A stretch of DNA of 64,000 bases, from contig OZ253455.1 in the NCBI GenBank assembly GCA_965261195.1, forward strand, positions 1,736,001 to 1,800,000. Direction: 5' to 3'. This document shows positions 25,062 to 33,018 of this stretch, piece by piece (the stretch's first letter is position 1; every line of letters starts with the position of its first letter). The notes under the pieces are model-generated. The model ran no database searches, was not told the origin of the DNA, and saw only the letters and a program-made list of their open reading frames with translations. Origin of the DNA: Bin87 sp965261195. Lineage in GTDB: Bacteria > Chloroflexota > Dehalococcoidia > Lucifugimonadales > UBA3495. A program made the position numbers and the translations under genes.

Positions 25062-26141
25062 ATGCACGTAGGAACCGCCACCATCTTCCAGAACCCCGGC
25101 AAGTTCAACACCGACTATCAGGTGTATCGCGATGAGCTTCGCCTGGCCGACCTGGCCGAGCCGCTGGGGTTTGAGTCCATCTGGGGCGTGGAGCACCACT
25201 TCACCGACTACACTATGTGCCCCGACGTGTTGCAGTTCCTGACCTACATGGCGGGGCGCACCACCGATATGCAGCTGGGCAGCATGGTCTGCGTGCTGCC
25301 GTGGCACGACCCCATGCGCGTCGCCGAGCAGGTGTCCATGCTGGATAGCCTGAGCGACGGCAGGTTCATCCTGGGCATCGGGCGCGGTTTGGCCAAGGTG
25401 GAATACGACGGGTTCCGCATCGACATGAACGAATCGCGCACCCGGTTCATCGAGTCCGCCGAGTGCATCCTGAGCGGGCTGGAGAACGGGTTCTGCGAGT
25501 TTGACGGCGAGTACATCAAGCAGCCCCGCCGGGAAATCCGTCCCAACCCGTTCCGCAGCTTTCAGGGCCGCACCTTCGCCGCCGCCATCTCGCCGGAGAG
25601 CAGCCGCATCATGGCGCAGTTGGGTGTGGGTATGCTCGTGATTCCGCAAAAACCCTGGGATGAAGTGGAGCGAGACCTGGCCAACTACCGGGCGGCCTGG
25701 GCGGAGAGTCATGCCGGCAACCCGCCGGCTCCGGTGGTGGCCTGCTGGACCTTCTGCCACGAGGATGAGGACTACGCCCGGGAGATGGCCCGCCGCTACA
25801 TCGGCGGCTACTGGAACACCGTGATGGATCACTATGAGTTCAAGGCGGATGTGCATAAGGACATCAAGGGGTACGAATACTATGGCAAGGTGGCCGAGAA
25901 GATGTTCGATTATGGCGACGACGAGGTGGTGGACTTCTTCGTGAACCTACAGGTGTGGGGCACGCCGGAACAGTGCTTCGAGAAAATCCGACACATCCAG
26001 GCGCGTACCGGCCACGACAGCTACGTCGGAGCCTTCAGCTACGCCGCCATGCCCTACGTAGAAGCCGAAGCGAATATGCGCCTGTTCGCGAAAGAGGTGA
26101 TGCCGGAGCTCAAGGCGTTAGCCCCGGTGGCCGCCGCATAG
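25062..26141 (+). CDS. Luciferase-like (LLM) flavin-dependent oxidoreductase
   Basis: 359 residues. Family landmarks are LADLAEPLGFESIWGVEHHF, the VCVLPWHDPMRVAEQVSMLD strand-helix, LSDGRFILGIGRGLAKVEYD and a C-terminal VWGTPEQCFEKIRHIQ. The EHHFTDY segment is typical of FMN-dependent alkanal-monooxygenase-like members. Start ATG 25062 follows a GAGG eleven bases away. It is not closely similar to the LLM gene two positions upstream. Substrate unknown. Confidence 0.9.
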   Translation: MHVGTATIFQNPGKFNTDYQVYRDELRLADLAEPLGFESIWGVEHHFTDYTMCPDVLQFLTYMAGRTTDMQLGSMVCVLPWHDPMRVAEQVSMLDSLSDGRFILGIGRGLAKVEYDGFRIDMNESRTRFIESAECILSGLENGFCEFDGEYIKQPRREIRPNPFRSFQGRTFAAAISPESSRIMAQLGVGMLVIPQKPWDEVERDLANYRAAWAESHAGNPPAPVVACWTFCHEDEDYAREMARRYIGGYWNTVMDHYEFKADVHKDIKGYEYYGKVAEKMFDYGDDEVVDFFVNLQVWGTPEQCFEKIRHIQARTGHDSYVGAFSYAAMPYVEAEANMRLFAKEVMPELKALAPVAAA

Positions 26142-26312
26142 TTAATACGCCGGAACTGCATCGCTGCCAGCAAAACCTGCGGCAACACCGTCATTGCTGG
26201 CAAGCTGGCTGCAAGATAGACGCAAAGCAGTCTGGCTCACCCACCGCAAGGAACTCGCCGCGCCGACTGCTTGATACAATGCACCCCAGGCCACCACACG
26301 GGAGGGCAGATT

Positions 26313-26861
26313 ATGGTTACGCAAACCCAGCAAGGCCCGTTCACCTACGCCGACTACCTGCTGACGCCGGATGATGTCCGGTACGAACTCATTAACGGGG
26401 AGTTGATTATGGCGCCGGCGCCAGTACCTCGGCACCAGAGAGTTGGGATGCGTTTCTCGAATCGGATGGGGCCGTTCATTGATGAGAACGCTCTGGGCGA
26501 GCTGTTTGCGGCTCCCATTGACGTGTACCTGTCCGATACGAATTTGGTGCAGCCGGACCTCCTGTTCATCTCGGCGGCGCGGGCACACATCATCACCGAA
26601 ACCAACATCCAGGGCGCGCCGGACTTGGTGATTGAGATTGCCTCGCCATCTACCGAGGAGCGCGACCGCAGTGTAAAGCTGGAGCTTTACGCCCGCTTTG
26701 GAGTGTTGGAATACTGGCTGGCGCATCCCCTCAGCCAAACCGTTGACGCCTTGCGGCTGGAAGACGGGCGGTTCGTGAACGCCGGACATTACGGGCGCGG
26801 CGACACTCTTACCACGTCACTACTGCCGGGGCTGCGAATTGACTTGAGCCAGGTGTTTTAG
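26313..26861 (+). CDS. Uma2-family (DUF820) endonuclease-fold protein
   Basis: 182 residues. The PD-(D/E)xK core is visible as VRYELINGELIMAPAP, QPDLLFIS and GAPDLVIEIASPSTEERDRS, followed by VKLELYARFGVLEYWLAHP. Uma2 proteins are numerous in Cyanobacteria and Chloroflexota, and their role is unknown though nuclease-like. The TAG stop abuts an IS end-like relic. Confidence 0.88.
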   Translation: MVTQTQQGPFTYADYLLTPDDVRYELINGELIMAPAPVPRHQRVGMRFSNRMGPFIDENALGELFAAPIDVYLSDTNLVQPDLLFISAARAHIITETNIQGAPDLVIEIASPSTEERDRSVKLELYARFGVLEYWLAHPLSQTVDALRLEDGRFVNAGHYGRGDTLTTSLLPGLRIDLSQVF

Positions 26862-26882
26862 GTTCTGTTGCCATTTTCCGTT
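26862..26882. repeat. Possible solo end of the IS5-type element found at 32075
   Basis: GTTCTGTTGCCATTTTCCG directly after the Uma2 TAG stop matches the IS end GTTCTGTTGACATTTCACCG at most positions. At 32075 the same end also directly follows a TAG stop. No second end is nearby. Confidence 0.4.
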
Positions 26883-26889
26883 CCCCAAT

Positions 26890-26925
26890 CAAATCCTGTC
26901 CATCCTGTCCATCAATGTAAAATTC
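26890..26925. repeat. Dispersed ATCCTGTCCATCC repeat
   Basis: AAATCCTGTCCATCCTGTCC then ATCAATGTAAAATTCCG; nearly the right arm and tail of the hairpin at 32937-32970. Confidence 0.55.
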
Positions 26926-26979
26926 CGCCGTAACCCAAAGTAAGTATGCGTGAGCTCCGCAATCCCCGTGAGGACTGCC

Positions 26980-27189
26980 ATGACCACCAAGCCCGTCAAA
27001 CCCAGGCCCATGCCCAACCCGCCCCCGATGGAACAGCCCTCCATCGACGAGGAGAGGGAGCCGCGGCTACGCTCCACCGCCGGCGCGTGGCAGAAAAACG
27101 ACGCGTATTGGGAGCGTTTACAGCGGGAAATTTACGAAGCCCGTCGCAGCGGCTCACGAAGTTTAGATTGGACGGAGGCGCGCAGTTGA
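26980..27189 (+). CDS. Small hypothetical protein, first gene of a BrnTA operon
   Basis: 69 residues: proline-rich start (MTTKPVKPRPMPNPPPMEQP), then RSTAGAWQKNDAYWERLQRE and a basic end. Its TGA overlaps the TTG start of the BrnT toxin (TTGA), so they are coupled. The TAGAW block resembles small antitoxins of other families. It may be an additional regulator; function unproven. Confidence 0.5.
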   Translation: MTTKPVKPRPMPNPPPMEQPSIDEEREPRLRSTAGAWQKNDAYWERLQREIYEARRSGSRSLDWTEARS

Positions 27190-27476
27190 GCTGGACTTGG
27201 GATCCTGAGAAAAACCGCGCCAACCAAGACAAGCATAAAATTAGTTTCGAAACCGCCAGGTTGGCTTTTGCTGACCCACTAGCAACAACCTATCCTGACC
27301 CGTATCCTTACGAAATGCGTTGGCGCACAATTGGCGTTGTACATTCATTGATTTTGGTGGTTGTACACACTTGGCCGGAAACTCATCCTATGGTTGGACA
27401 ATTGCCCGGCCGCATCATATCCGCACGAAGAGCAACTAGGATTGAGCAACAAGACTACGAGGATGGATACATCTGA
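27186..27476 (+). CDS. brnT: BrnT-type toxin
   Basis: 96 residues from TTG. LSWTWDPEKNRANQDKHKIS is the classic BrnT opening (WDxxKxxxNxxKHxIxF), followed by FETARLAFADPLA, RWRTIGVVHSLILVVVHT and the C-terminal IISARRATRIEQQDYEDG. BrnT is a RelE-fold RNase. The antitoxin gene begins one base after its stop. Confidence 0.92.
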   Translation: MSWTWDPEKNRANQDKHKISFETARLAFADPLATTYPDPYPYEMRWRTIGVVHSLILVVVHTWPETHPMVGQLPGRIISARRATRIEQQDYEDGYI

Positions 27477-27477
27477 T

Positions 27478-27768
27478 ATGACTGACCAGCAAAAAGCCGA
27501 ACTTGCCGCCCTGGCCGCAATGCCCGAAAACGAGATTGACACCAGCGACATCCCCGAAATGCCCATAGATTGGGCCAACGCCAAGCGGGGCGTATTCTAT
27601 GGGCTAATCAAGCAGCAGATTACGCTGTGGCTTGAGGACTTGGACGACGATGTGATTGCCTGGCTCAAAGCCAATACTCCCGACGAGCAAGGCTATCAGG
27701 CTCTCATCAACCAGGTCCTGAGCGAACACGTTCAACGCGAAAACACCCGTAACGCGGCATCGTCCTGA
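27478..27768 (+). CDS. brnA: BrnA-type antitoxin
   Basis: 96 residues. The C-terminal half is a ribbon-helix-helix region: ITLWLEDLDDDVIAWLKANT, then GYQALINQVLSEHVQ, as in BrnA. The N-terminal half (DTSDIPEMPIDWANAKRGVF) carries the toxin-binding type segment with WANAKRG. It binds BrnT and autoregulates the operon. Confidence 0.9.
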   Translation: MTDQQKAELAALAAMPENEIDTSDIPEMPIDWANAKRGVFYGLIKQQITLWLEDLDDDVIAWLKANTPDEQGYQALINQVLSEHVQRENTRNAASS

Positions 27769-27824
27769 CGCAATTCCACTGCTTGCAAGAACCGCAATAA
27801 CCCCGGTACAGTTGCAATCATCCC

Positions 27825-27849
27825 TATCCCGCCAATCCTGCCCATCCAT
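27825..27849. repeat. Degenerate copy of the CCTGTCCATCC repeat
   Basis: CCCTATCCCGCCAATCCTGCCCATCCATG, in the gap between brnA and the acyl-CoA ligase gene; weaker than other copies. Confidence 0.35.
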
Positions 27850-27872
27850 GCCAACACTGGAGGTTGCCACCC

Positions 27873-29510
27873 ATGCCCGACTGGTTTGAAAAGCAGACCG
27901 TAGGCGACCTTATCAACCAGGCCGCAGAGCGTTTTGGGCCGCGGGAGGCCCTGGTCTACGAAGGCCGGCGCTGGTCATTCGACGAGTACCGCGAAGAGAT
28001 TGACCGGGTGGCGAAGGCGCTGATCAACCTGGGTGTGCAGGCCGGTGACAAGGTGTCTATCTGGATGCCCAACCGGGTGGAGTGGCTGTTCCTGCTGGGC
28101 GCGGTGGCCAAGATCGGCGCGGTGCTGGTTCCCATCAACACCCGGTTCCGCACGTCGGACATGGAATATCTGGTCAACCATTCCGACTCTGCCGTCCTCA
28201 TCCTGATGGACCGCTCCGGGCCGGTGGACTTCGGCGGGATGGTGGCCGAGGTCGCGCCGGAAATCGCCAGCGGCGACCCCAACAACCTGCGCCCGGCCGC
28301 CTTCCCCGCCCTGCGTAACGTCGTCATGCTGGGCGGCCAACCACCCGCCGGCGCCATCGCCTGGGATGCGATGCTGGCCGGCGCTGACGAGGTGCCCGCC
28401 GACGAGCTGGCCCATCGGGAGGCGGCCGTCAGCCCGGACGATACCTTCCTGCTGATGTACACCAGCGGCACTACCGGCTTCCCCAAGGGCGTGATGCACT
28501 GCCACAACCCCATCCGCACCATCACCGACGCCGCCAACCGGATGGCTATGTCGCCCCGGGACACCATCCTGATGTACCTGCCGCTTTTCCACTGCTTCGG
28601 CCTCTACGAAGGGCCGCTGATGTCGTGGGTCACCGGCGCGCGCATGGTGCTGACCACTATGTTCGACGCCGGCGAGGTGCTGCGCCTGCTGGAAGCGGAA
28701 AAGGCGACGGTGCTCAACGGCTTCGATTCCCACTTCTTCGATCTGACCAGCCACCCCGAAATCGACCGGGTGGACGTGAGCAGCCTGCGGACTATCCTGC
28801 TGGCGGTGGGCATGGCCAGCAGCGAGCCGGTGGCCCGCGCTACTCAGGAAAAACTGTGCCCCAGCCTGTCGGCCTGGGGGATGACCGAGGTGGGCGTGGG
28901 CGCAACCCGCACTTTCCTGGACGCCCCCATCGATGATCGTTGCATCGAGAGCGGCCACCCGCTGCCTGGTTACGAGTTCAAGGTCATCGACCCCGACACC
29001 GGCGACACCGTGCCGCCCAGCACAATGGGCGAACTGTGCGTGCGGGGCTACGCGCTGATGCAGGGTTACTACAAGCGCCCGGAGGCCACCGCCGAGGCAA
29101 TTGACGACGATGGCTGGCTCCACACCGGCGACGTGGCGACGATTCGGGACGACGGCAGCGTGCGCTTCCTGGGGCGGTACAAGGATCAGCTGAAGGTGGG
29201 CGGCGAGAACGTGGATCCCACCGAGGTGGAGGCTTTCCTGCTGGAACATCCGGCGGTGAACAAAGTGCAGGTCGTGGGCGTACCCGACGCACGGCTCACG
29301 GAAGTCGCCTGCGCCTGCGTGGTGTTGGAATCCGGCCAGGCCATCACGGAGGCGGACCTGGACGGTTTCTGCCGGGGCAAGATGGCCAGCTTCAAGATAC
29401 CCCGCCACCTGGTGGTTGTGGATGACTACCCCATGACGTCCAGCGGCAAGGTTCAGAAGTATCTGCTGCGTCAGCTGGCCGCAGACCAGCTGGGACTGCC
29501 GGTCGGCTGA
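27873..29510 (+). CDS. AMP-forming acyl-CoA synthetase/ligase
   Basis: 545 residues of the ANL superfamily, activating a carboxylic acid to acyl-CoA through an acyl-adenylate. Motifs are MYTSGTTGFPKGVMHCH (phosphate-binding A3), AWGMTEVGVGATRTF (A5), WLHTGDVATIRDDG with FLGRYKDQLKVGGENVDPTE (hinge, A8), and the C-terminal catalytic lysine region TSSGKVQKYLLR. ATG 27873 lies nine bases after GGAGG. It overlaps the next gene by one base. The acid specificity, fatty or aromatic, cannot be read. Confidence 0.93.
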   Translation: MPDWFEKQTVGDLINQAAERFGPREALVYEGRRWSFDEYREEIDRVAKALINLGVQAGDKVSIWMPNRVEWLFLLGAVAKIGAVLVPINTRFRTSDMEYLVNHSDSAVLILMDRSGPVDFGGMVAEVAPEIASGDPNNLRPAAFPALRNVVMLGGQPPAGAIAWDAMLAGADEVPADELAHREAAVSPDDTFLLMYTSGTTGFPKGVMHCHNPIRTITDAANRMAMSPRDTILMYLPLFHCFGLYEGPLMSWVTGARMVLTTMFDAGEVLRLLEAEKATVLNGFDSHFFDLTSHPEIDRVDVSSLRTILLAVGMASSEPVARATQEKLCPSLSAWGMTEVGVGATRTFLDAPIDDRCIESGHPLPGYEFKVIDPDTGDTVPPSTMGELCVRGYALMQGYYKRPEATAEAIDDDGWLHTGDVATIRDDGSVRFLGRYKDQLKVGGENVDPTEVEAFLLEHPAVNKVQVVGVPDARLTEVACACVVLESGQAITEADLDGFCRGKMASFKIPRHLVVVDDYPMTSSGKVQKYLLRQLAADQLGLPVG

Positions 29511-30268
29511 TGACACCCTACATCGGCATCACAGGCTTCTCAACGGATGGCGAAGTCGCCGCAGTATTGCAACAGCTGCCGGCGTCGTCGGACCGGCTGC
29601 TGATGTGCGGTGTGCTGCTGAGCAACGCCCTGCTATCCGGCCAACCCAGCGGAGCGCCCAACCGCTGCCCGCTGCCGGATACCATCGCCGGCATCTTCTC
29701 CGGCGACCCGCGTTGCCTGAACCTGGTGCATTACCGACCCCGGTCCGGCTCCGACCTGGCCGATGCGCTGACCCGCGCCAGCGATGTTGGCGGCCCCAAT
29801 TGCCACGGTGTGCAGATCAACGCCACCCGTGGTGAACCCTGGCCCGACCTGGACGCGCTGGCCGAATACCGCCGCCGCCGCAATCCACGACGCATCGTGT
29901 TGCAGGTGGGCCGGGAGGCGATGGCGGCGGCGGGTCACGAACCGGAAGCAATCGCCAGCCGCTGTGCCGACTACGTTGGTTTAGTCACCGACGTGCTGGT
30001 GGACGCCTCGGAGGGATTGGGCCGGCCGCTGGACGCTGCCCGTTCCGTGAGCTACCTGGATGCCATCGCATGGGACGCGCCGGAGCTGGGCCTGGTGGTA
30101 GCCGGTGGCCTCTGCGCCGACAATGCCGGGCAACTGCTGAGCCCGTTCGTCCCCCATTGGACCCACGTCAGCATCGATGCCGAGGGAAGGTTGCGGGACG
30201 GCAATGACCGCTTGATGCCGGGATCGGCTGGGGCGTACCTGGTGGAGGGGCTGCGGATATTGTGGTAG
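29510..30268 (+). CDS. TIM-barrel protein resembling phosphoribosylanthranilate isomerase
   Basis: 252 residues. Start ATG overlaps the ligase stop (TGATG). The C-terminal part DAIAWDAPELGLVVAGGLCA has the VAGGL phosphate-loop look of TrpF-like barrels, and VTDVLVDASEGLGRPLD resembles the VDTxxGGTGxxxD strand of TrpF. The first half departs strongly from TrpF. Coupling to an acyl-CoA ligase argues against a tryptophan-pathway role. Call is tentative. Confidence 0.5.
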   Translation: MTPYIGITGFSTDGEVAAVLQQLPASSDRLLMCGVLLSNALLSGQPSGAPNRCPLPDTIAGIFSGDPRCLNLVHYRPRSGSDLADALTRASDVGGPNCHGVQINATRGEPWPDLDALAEYRRRRNPRRIVLQVGREAMAAAGHEPEAIASRCADYVGLVTDVLVDASEGLGRPLDAARSVSYLDAIAWDAPELGLVVAGGLCADNAGQLLSPFVPHWTHVSIDAEGRLRDGNDRLMPGSAGAYLVEGLRILW

Positions 30269-30298
30269 GCCAGTCCACAAAGTTCGTAAAGTAGGGCA

Positions 30299-30634
30299 GT
30301 GGAAATAAGCTTTGAAAGCAGTCGGCTCCAAAGACTGCTTGATAACCAATCCGCCCTCAGACGTATCTATGGCGACCGCCGTGCGCAATCAATAATGGCG
30401 CGGCTGCTTGCCTTGCGGCAGTGGCCGACGCTGTCACAAGTTCCGACGACTCCGCCGTTCCGACGACACCAACTCAGTGGAAATCGCGATGGGCAATACG
30501 CCGTTGACATTGACCGTCAATTTCGGCTGGTATTTGTGCCTGACCACTACCCAATTCCCCGTCGCCCGGATGGTGGCATCGATACCGATTTGATAACTGC
30601 TATCGTCATCACCCAAGTGATAGACTACCATTAG
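30299..30634 (+). CDS. HigB/RelE-like toxin
   Basis: 111 residues from GTG. The start MEISFESSRLQRLLDNQSAL and the later HQLSGNRDGQYAVDIDRQFR plus LVFVPDH fit the plasmid-maintenance killer family. Compared with HigB it has an extra loop (PIPRRPDGGIDTDLITA) before the last strand. The antitoxin-like gene follows 14 bases downstream. Confidence 0.82.
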   Translation: MEISFESSRLQRLLDNQSALRRIYGDRRAQSIMARLLALRQWPTLSQVPTTPPFRRHQLSGNRDGQYAVDIDRQFRLVFVPDHYPIPRRPDGGIDTDLITAIVITQVIDYH

Positions 30635-30648
30635 AGGAGACATCGCAA

Positions 30649-30948
30649 ATGGCTAAGCGAAAGAGGCCACGGACCTACCCGCACCAGCCTGACTATGCTA
30701 CCCCACCCGGATACGTCCTACAGGACTATATCGAGGCTTGGGATTTTACCCCAGCCGAATTCGCCGAGCGGCATTCGCTGGCAACGGAGCTTATTGAAGG
30801 CATTATTGCCGGCAGTGCTCCCATTGACGAGGAACTGGCCGCCATCTTTGGACGCGAGTTCAGTTTGGAGGCTGATTTCTGGCTCGACATTGAGGCTGAA
30901 TATCGTCAGCGACTGGCACAAAAAGCAGAGGCTGATACAGCGGTATAA
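30649..30948 (+). CDS. HigA-like antitoxin
   Basis: 99 residues. TPPGYVLQDYIEAWDFTPAE is the HigA-type opening, followed by a helix-turn-helix (AEFAERHSLATELIEGIIAG) and FSLEADFWLDIEAEYRQRL, corresponding to the usual SPEFWLNLQ block. It pairs with the toxin just upstream in toxin-first order. Confidence 0.85.
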   Translation: MAKRKRPRTYPHQPDYATPPGYVLQDYIEAWDFTPAEFAERHSLATELIEGIIAGSAPIDEELAAIFGREFSLEADFWLDIEAEYRQRLAQKAEADTAV

Positions 30949-31123
30949 ATTGCCCGGGTTGTCGAGAATGGCGGTCGAAAATCTGCTTCCTGATGACTCC
31001 GACGATTGGGGCGATGGTGAATAATGCCGGCGCTGTATACCTGCCCCGAATGATGAGCGGGGGACATGGTATGAGACTCTACACCATCAGCTTCACCATT
31101 TAGAGTAAACGGAGGTAACCAAC

Positions 31124-32074
31124 ATGTCACAAGTCAACACGGTACTCGGCCCGGTGGATTCCGCCGACTTGGGATTCACCCTGAGCCACGAGCACATTAC
31201 GCTGGGAGCGGCCGGCACGGCGGCGGCCTATCCTGGATTCCAGGACCTGAACGCCATCGCCGAGGGCGCCACGGCGGCGCTTACCGAAGCCTACGCCGGC
31301 GGCGTCCGCACCATCATCGACGTTACCACCCTGGACCTGGGTCGGGACGTTGCCATGATGCAGGAAGTGAGCCGACGCACCGGCGTCCACGTCATCGGTT
31401 GCACCGGGAATCACCTCGCCATTCCGCGCATCTTCTGGGGCGCGCCGGTGGACCAGGTCGCGGCCCTGTTCATCAAGGAAATCGAGGAGGGCATCGAAGC
31501 TACCGGCGTGAAGGCTGGCATCATCAAGGTGGCCAGCGACCGGGGCGGCGTTACCGAGAACGAGGAGATTGTCCTGCGCGCCGCCGCCCGGGCCGGCAAC
31601 GCCACTGGCACACGCATCAGTACCCATACCTGGTCGCCCGACCGGGTTGGCGAGCAGCAGGTGCGTATCCTCAAGGAAGAGGGTGTTGACCTCAACCGGG
31701 TGTACATCGGCCATAGCAACGACGATACTGATGTGGGTTACCTGACCGCCCTGCTGGACGAAGGAGTCTGGCTGGGCCTCGACCGCTATCCGGGTGGACG
31801 CACGCCGGAGACCCCCAGGTGGGAGGCGCGCACCGAGGTCGTAAAGCAACTCATTGATGCTGGCTGGGCGCACCGTCTGATGCTGTCCCACGACCACTCC
31901 ACGCCGGTGGTGCAGCCTTCCGAGGAACTGCGACGGGAGCGGGAGGCCTTCAACCCCGATGGCTATCTGTTCATCACGCGCAACGTGCTGCCGCGTCTGC
32001 TGGAGCTGGGCGCTGCCCAGGCCGACGTGGATGCCATCATGGTGGACAACCCGCGCAACTTCTTTACCGACTAG
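31124..32074 (+). CDS. Phosphotriesterase-family amidohydrolase
   Basis: 316 residues, binuclear-metal TIM barrel. Metal ligands are visible as HEH (FTLSHEHITLG), the bridging Lys in AGIIKVASD, His in ISTHTWSPD, His in YIGHSNDDTD and Asp in LSHDHSTPV. Relatives include phosphotriesterases, lactonases and many uncharacterised hydrolases. GGAGG precedes ATG 31124. The last codons GAC TAG are the insertion point of an IS5 element, which duplicated CTAG and left the stop intact. Likely substrate is a lactone or ester; unproven. Confidence 0.9.
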   Translation: MSQVNTVLGPVDSADLGFTLSHEHITLGAAGTAAAYPGFQDLNAIAEGATAALTEAYAGGVRTIIDVTTLDLGRDVAMMQEVSRRTGVHVIGCTGNHLAIPRIFWGAPVDQVAALFIKEIEEGIEATGVKAGIIKVASDRGGVTENEEIVLRAAARAGNATGTRISTHTWSPDRVGEQQVRILKEEGVDLNRVYIGHSNDDTDVGYLTALLDEGVWLGLDRYPGGRTPETPRWEARTEVVKQLIDAGWAHRLMLSHDHSTPVVQPSEELRREREAFNPDGYLFITRNVLPRLLELGAAQADVDAIMVDNPRNFFTD

Positions 32075-32088
32075 GTTCTGTTGACATT

Positions 32089-32544
32089 TCACCGTAGCCA
32101 GATGAGAGCGGCGGTGAAGTGCAGGAAGCCCAGGTATCTGGTGTCCAGCTTCTCAAACCGGGAGAAGATCCGGCGATAGTGCTTGATCTTGTTGATGAAG
32201 CATTCCACCAGATGACGCTCCCGGTACAGATGCCGGTCATAGTCGGCGGGTGCCTTGCGGTTCGAGCGGGGCGGAATGACCGGCATCATACCCAGTTCCA
32301 GGATGTGCTGGCGAAACTCCTGGGCATCGTACCCTTTGTCGGCCAGTACGTGCTCGCCAGCATAACCGGCGATCAACTCCTCCGCCTGGGTGATGTCGTG
32401 CTGTTGCCCCCCGGTCAGTATGAATCGCAAGGGGTTGCCCAAGCCGTCTACGCTCACGTGAATCTTGGTGCTGAACCCGCCGCGGCTCCGGCCCAGGGCC
32501 TGGGCAGCCTGGCCACCCTTTTTGGGGGAGCTCCCGCCGCGCAA
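32089..32544 (-). CDS. IS5-family transposase, C-terminal frame
   Basis: 151 residues. KKGGQAAQALGRSRGGFSTK continues the upstream frame after a -1 slip, then GGQQHDITQAEELI, VLADKGYDAQEFRQHI with the second Asp, and RERHLVECFINKIKHYRRIF with the catalytic Glu. Probably made only as the fused product. Confidence 0.88.
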   Translation of the reverse strand: MRGGSSPKKGGQAAQALGRSRGGFSTKIHVSVDGLGNPLRFILTGGQQHDITQAEELIAGYAGEHVLADKGYDAQEFRQHILELGMMPVIPPRSNRKAPADYDRHLYRERHLVECFINKIKHYRRIFSRFEKLDTRYLGFLHFTAALIWLR

Positions 32545-32849
32545 GGGTGCGCCCGGACCACCGTGCTGTCGATGATCAGGTATTCCAGATCCGCGTCGTC
32601 GCAGAAATGTTGATGCATTTGGGCCCAGACGCCTTGGTCAGTCCAACGGGCGAATCGTTTATAGACGCTGTTCCAGTTCCCGTATTCGGCTGGCAGCAGT
32701 CGCCATTGGGCCCCAGAGCGGTTAATCCATAAGACGGCCTCGACAAAACGCCGGCAATCCGCTTCCTGGCCAACGTACACGCCAGTGCAACCACGCAAGA
32801 AATCGAGCATCCTGGCCCACTGTTCTGGTGATAATCTGATGTTTGACAT
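32454..32849 (-). CDS. IS5-family transposase, N-terminal frame (InsA-like)
   Basis: 131 residues from MSNIRLSPEQWARMLDFLRG. Contains WRLLPAEYGNWNSVYKRFAR and LEYLIIDSTVVRAHPCAAGA with the first catalytic Asp. After the slip site it runs into meaningless sequence, so translation is expected to shift -1 into the next frame. Confidence 0.88.
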   Translation of the reverse strand: MSNIRLSPEQWARMLDFLRGCTGVYVGQEADCRRFVEAVLWINRSGAQWRLLPAEYGNWNSVYKRFARWTDQGVWAQMHQHFCDDADLEYLIIDSTVVRAHPCAAGAPPKRVARLPRPWAGAAAGSAPRFT

Positions 32850-32893
32850 ACAGCCATTATAATGAAATGTCAACAGAACCTAGGTATTTACTA

Positions 32894-32962
32894 ACATGGA
32901 TGGACAGGATGGACAGGATGAATTCCCTGTTGCTCAATCCTGTCCATCCTGTCCATCCATGT
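32894..32962. repeat. Perfect 26-bp inverted repeat (large hairpin) of the CCTGTCCAT family
   Basis: Left arm 32894-32919 starts ACATGGATGGACAGGATGG; the right arm 32937-32962 is its exact complement; the loop is 17 nt (32920-32936). It is the best preserved member of the dispersed family and lies just outside the IS5 element. Confidence 0.85.
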
Positions 32963-32969
32963 AAAATTC

Positions 32970-33012
32970 GGACTCCCTCTCCCTTGATGGGAGAGGGCTG
33001 GGGTGAGGGTGA
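32970..33012. repeat. CCCTCTCCC/GGGAGAGGG dispersed repeat
   Basis: ACTCCCTCTCCCTTGATGGG then AGAGGGCTGGGGTGAGGGTG; an 8-9 bp stem ending just before the LLM start codon at 33019. Related copies: 6303-6340, 6461-6480, 37671-37710, 39052-39090. Confidence 0.7.
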
Positions 33013-33018
33013 CTCGCT

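Larger units (their letters stand above)
32075..32879 (-). mobile_element. IS5-family insertion sequence, 805 bp, CTAG target duplication
   Basis: Inverted ends GTTCTGTTGACATTTCA (from 32075) and its complement ending at 32879 are perfect over 17 bases. CTAG is duplicated at 32071-32074 and 32880-32883. Two overlapping transposase frames are joined by a canonical C CCA AAA slip site (32520-32526, minus strand). It looks intact and able to move. Confidence 0.92.

Noticed and set aside
27975..29516. 513-codon minus-strand reading frame
   Set aside because: Complete overlap with the clearly motif-bearing acyl-CoA ligase; composition (His/Gln/Gly-rich) is typical of an antisense shadow.
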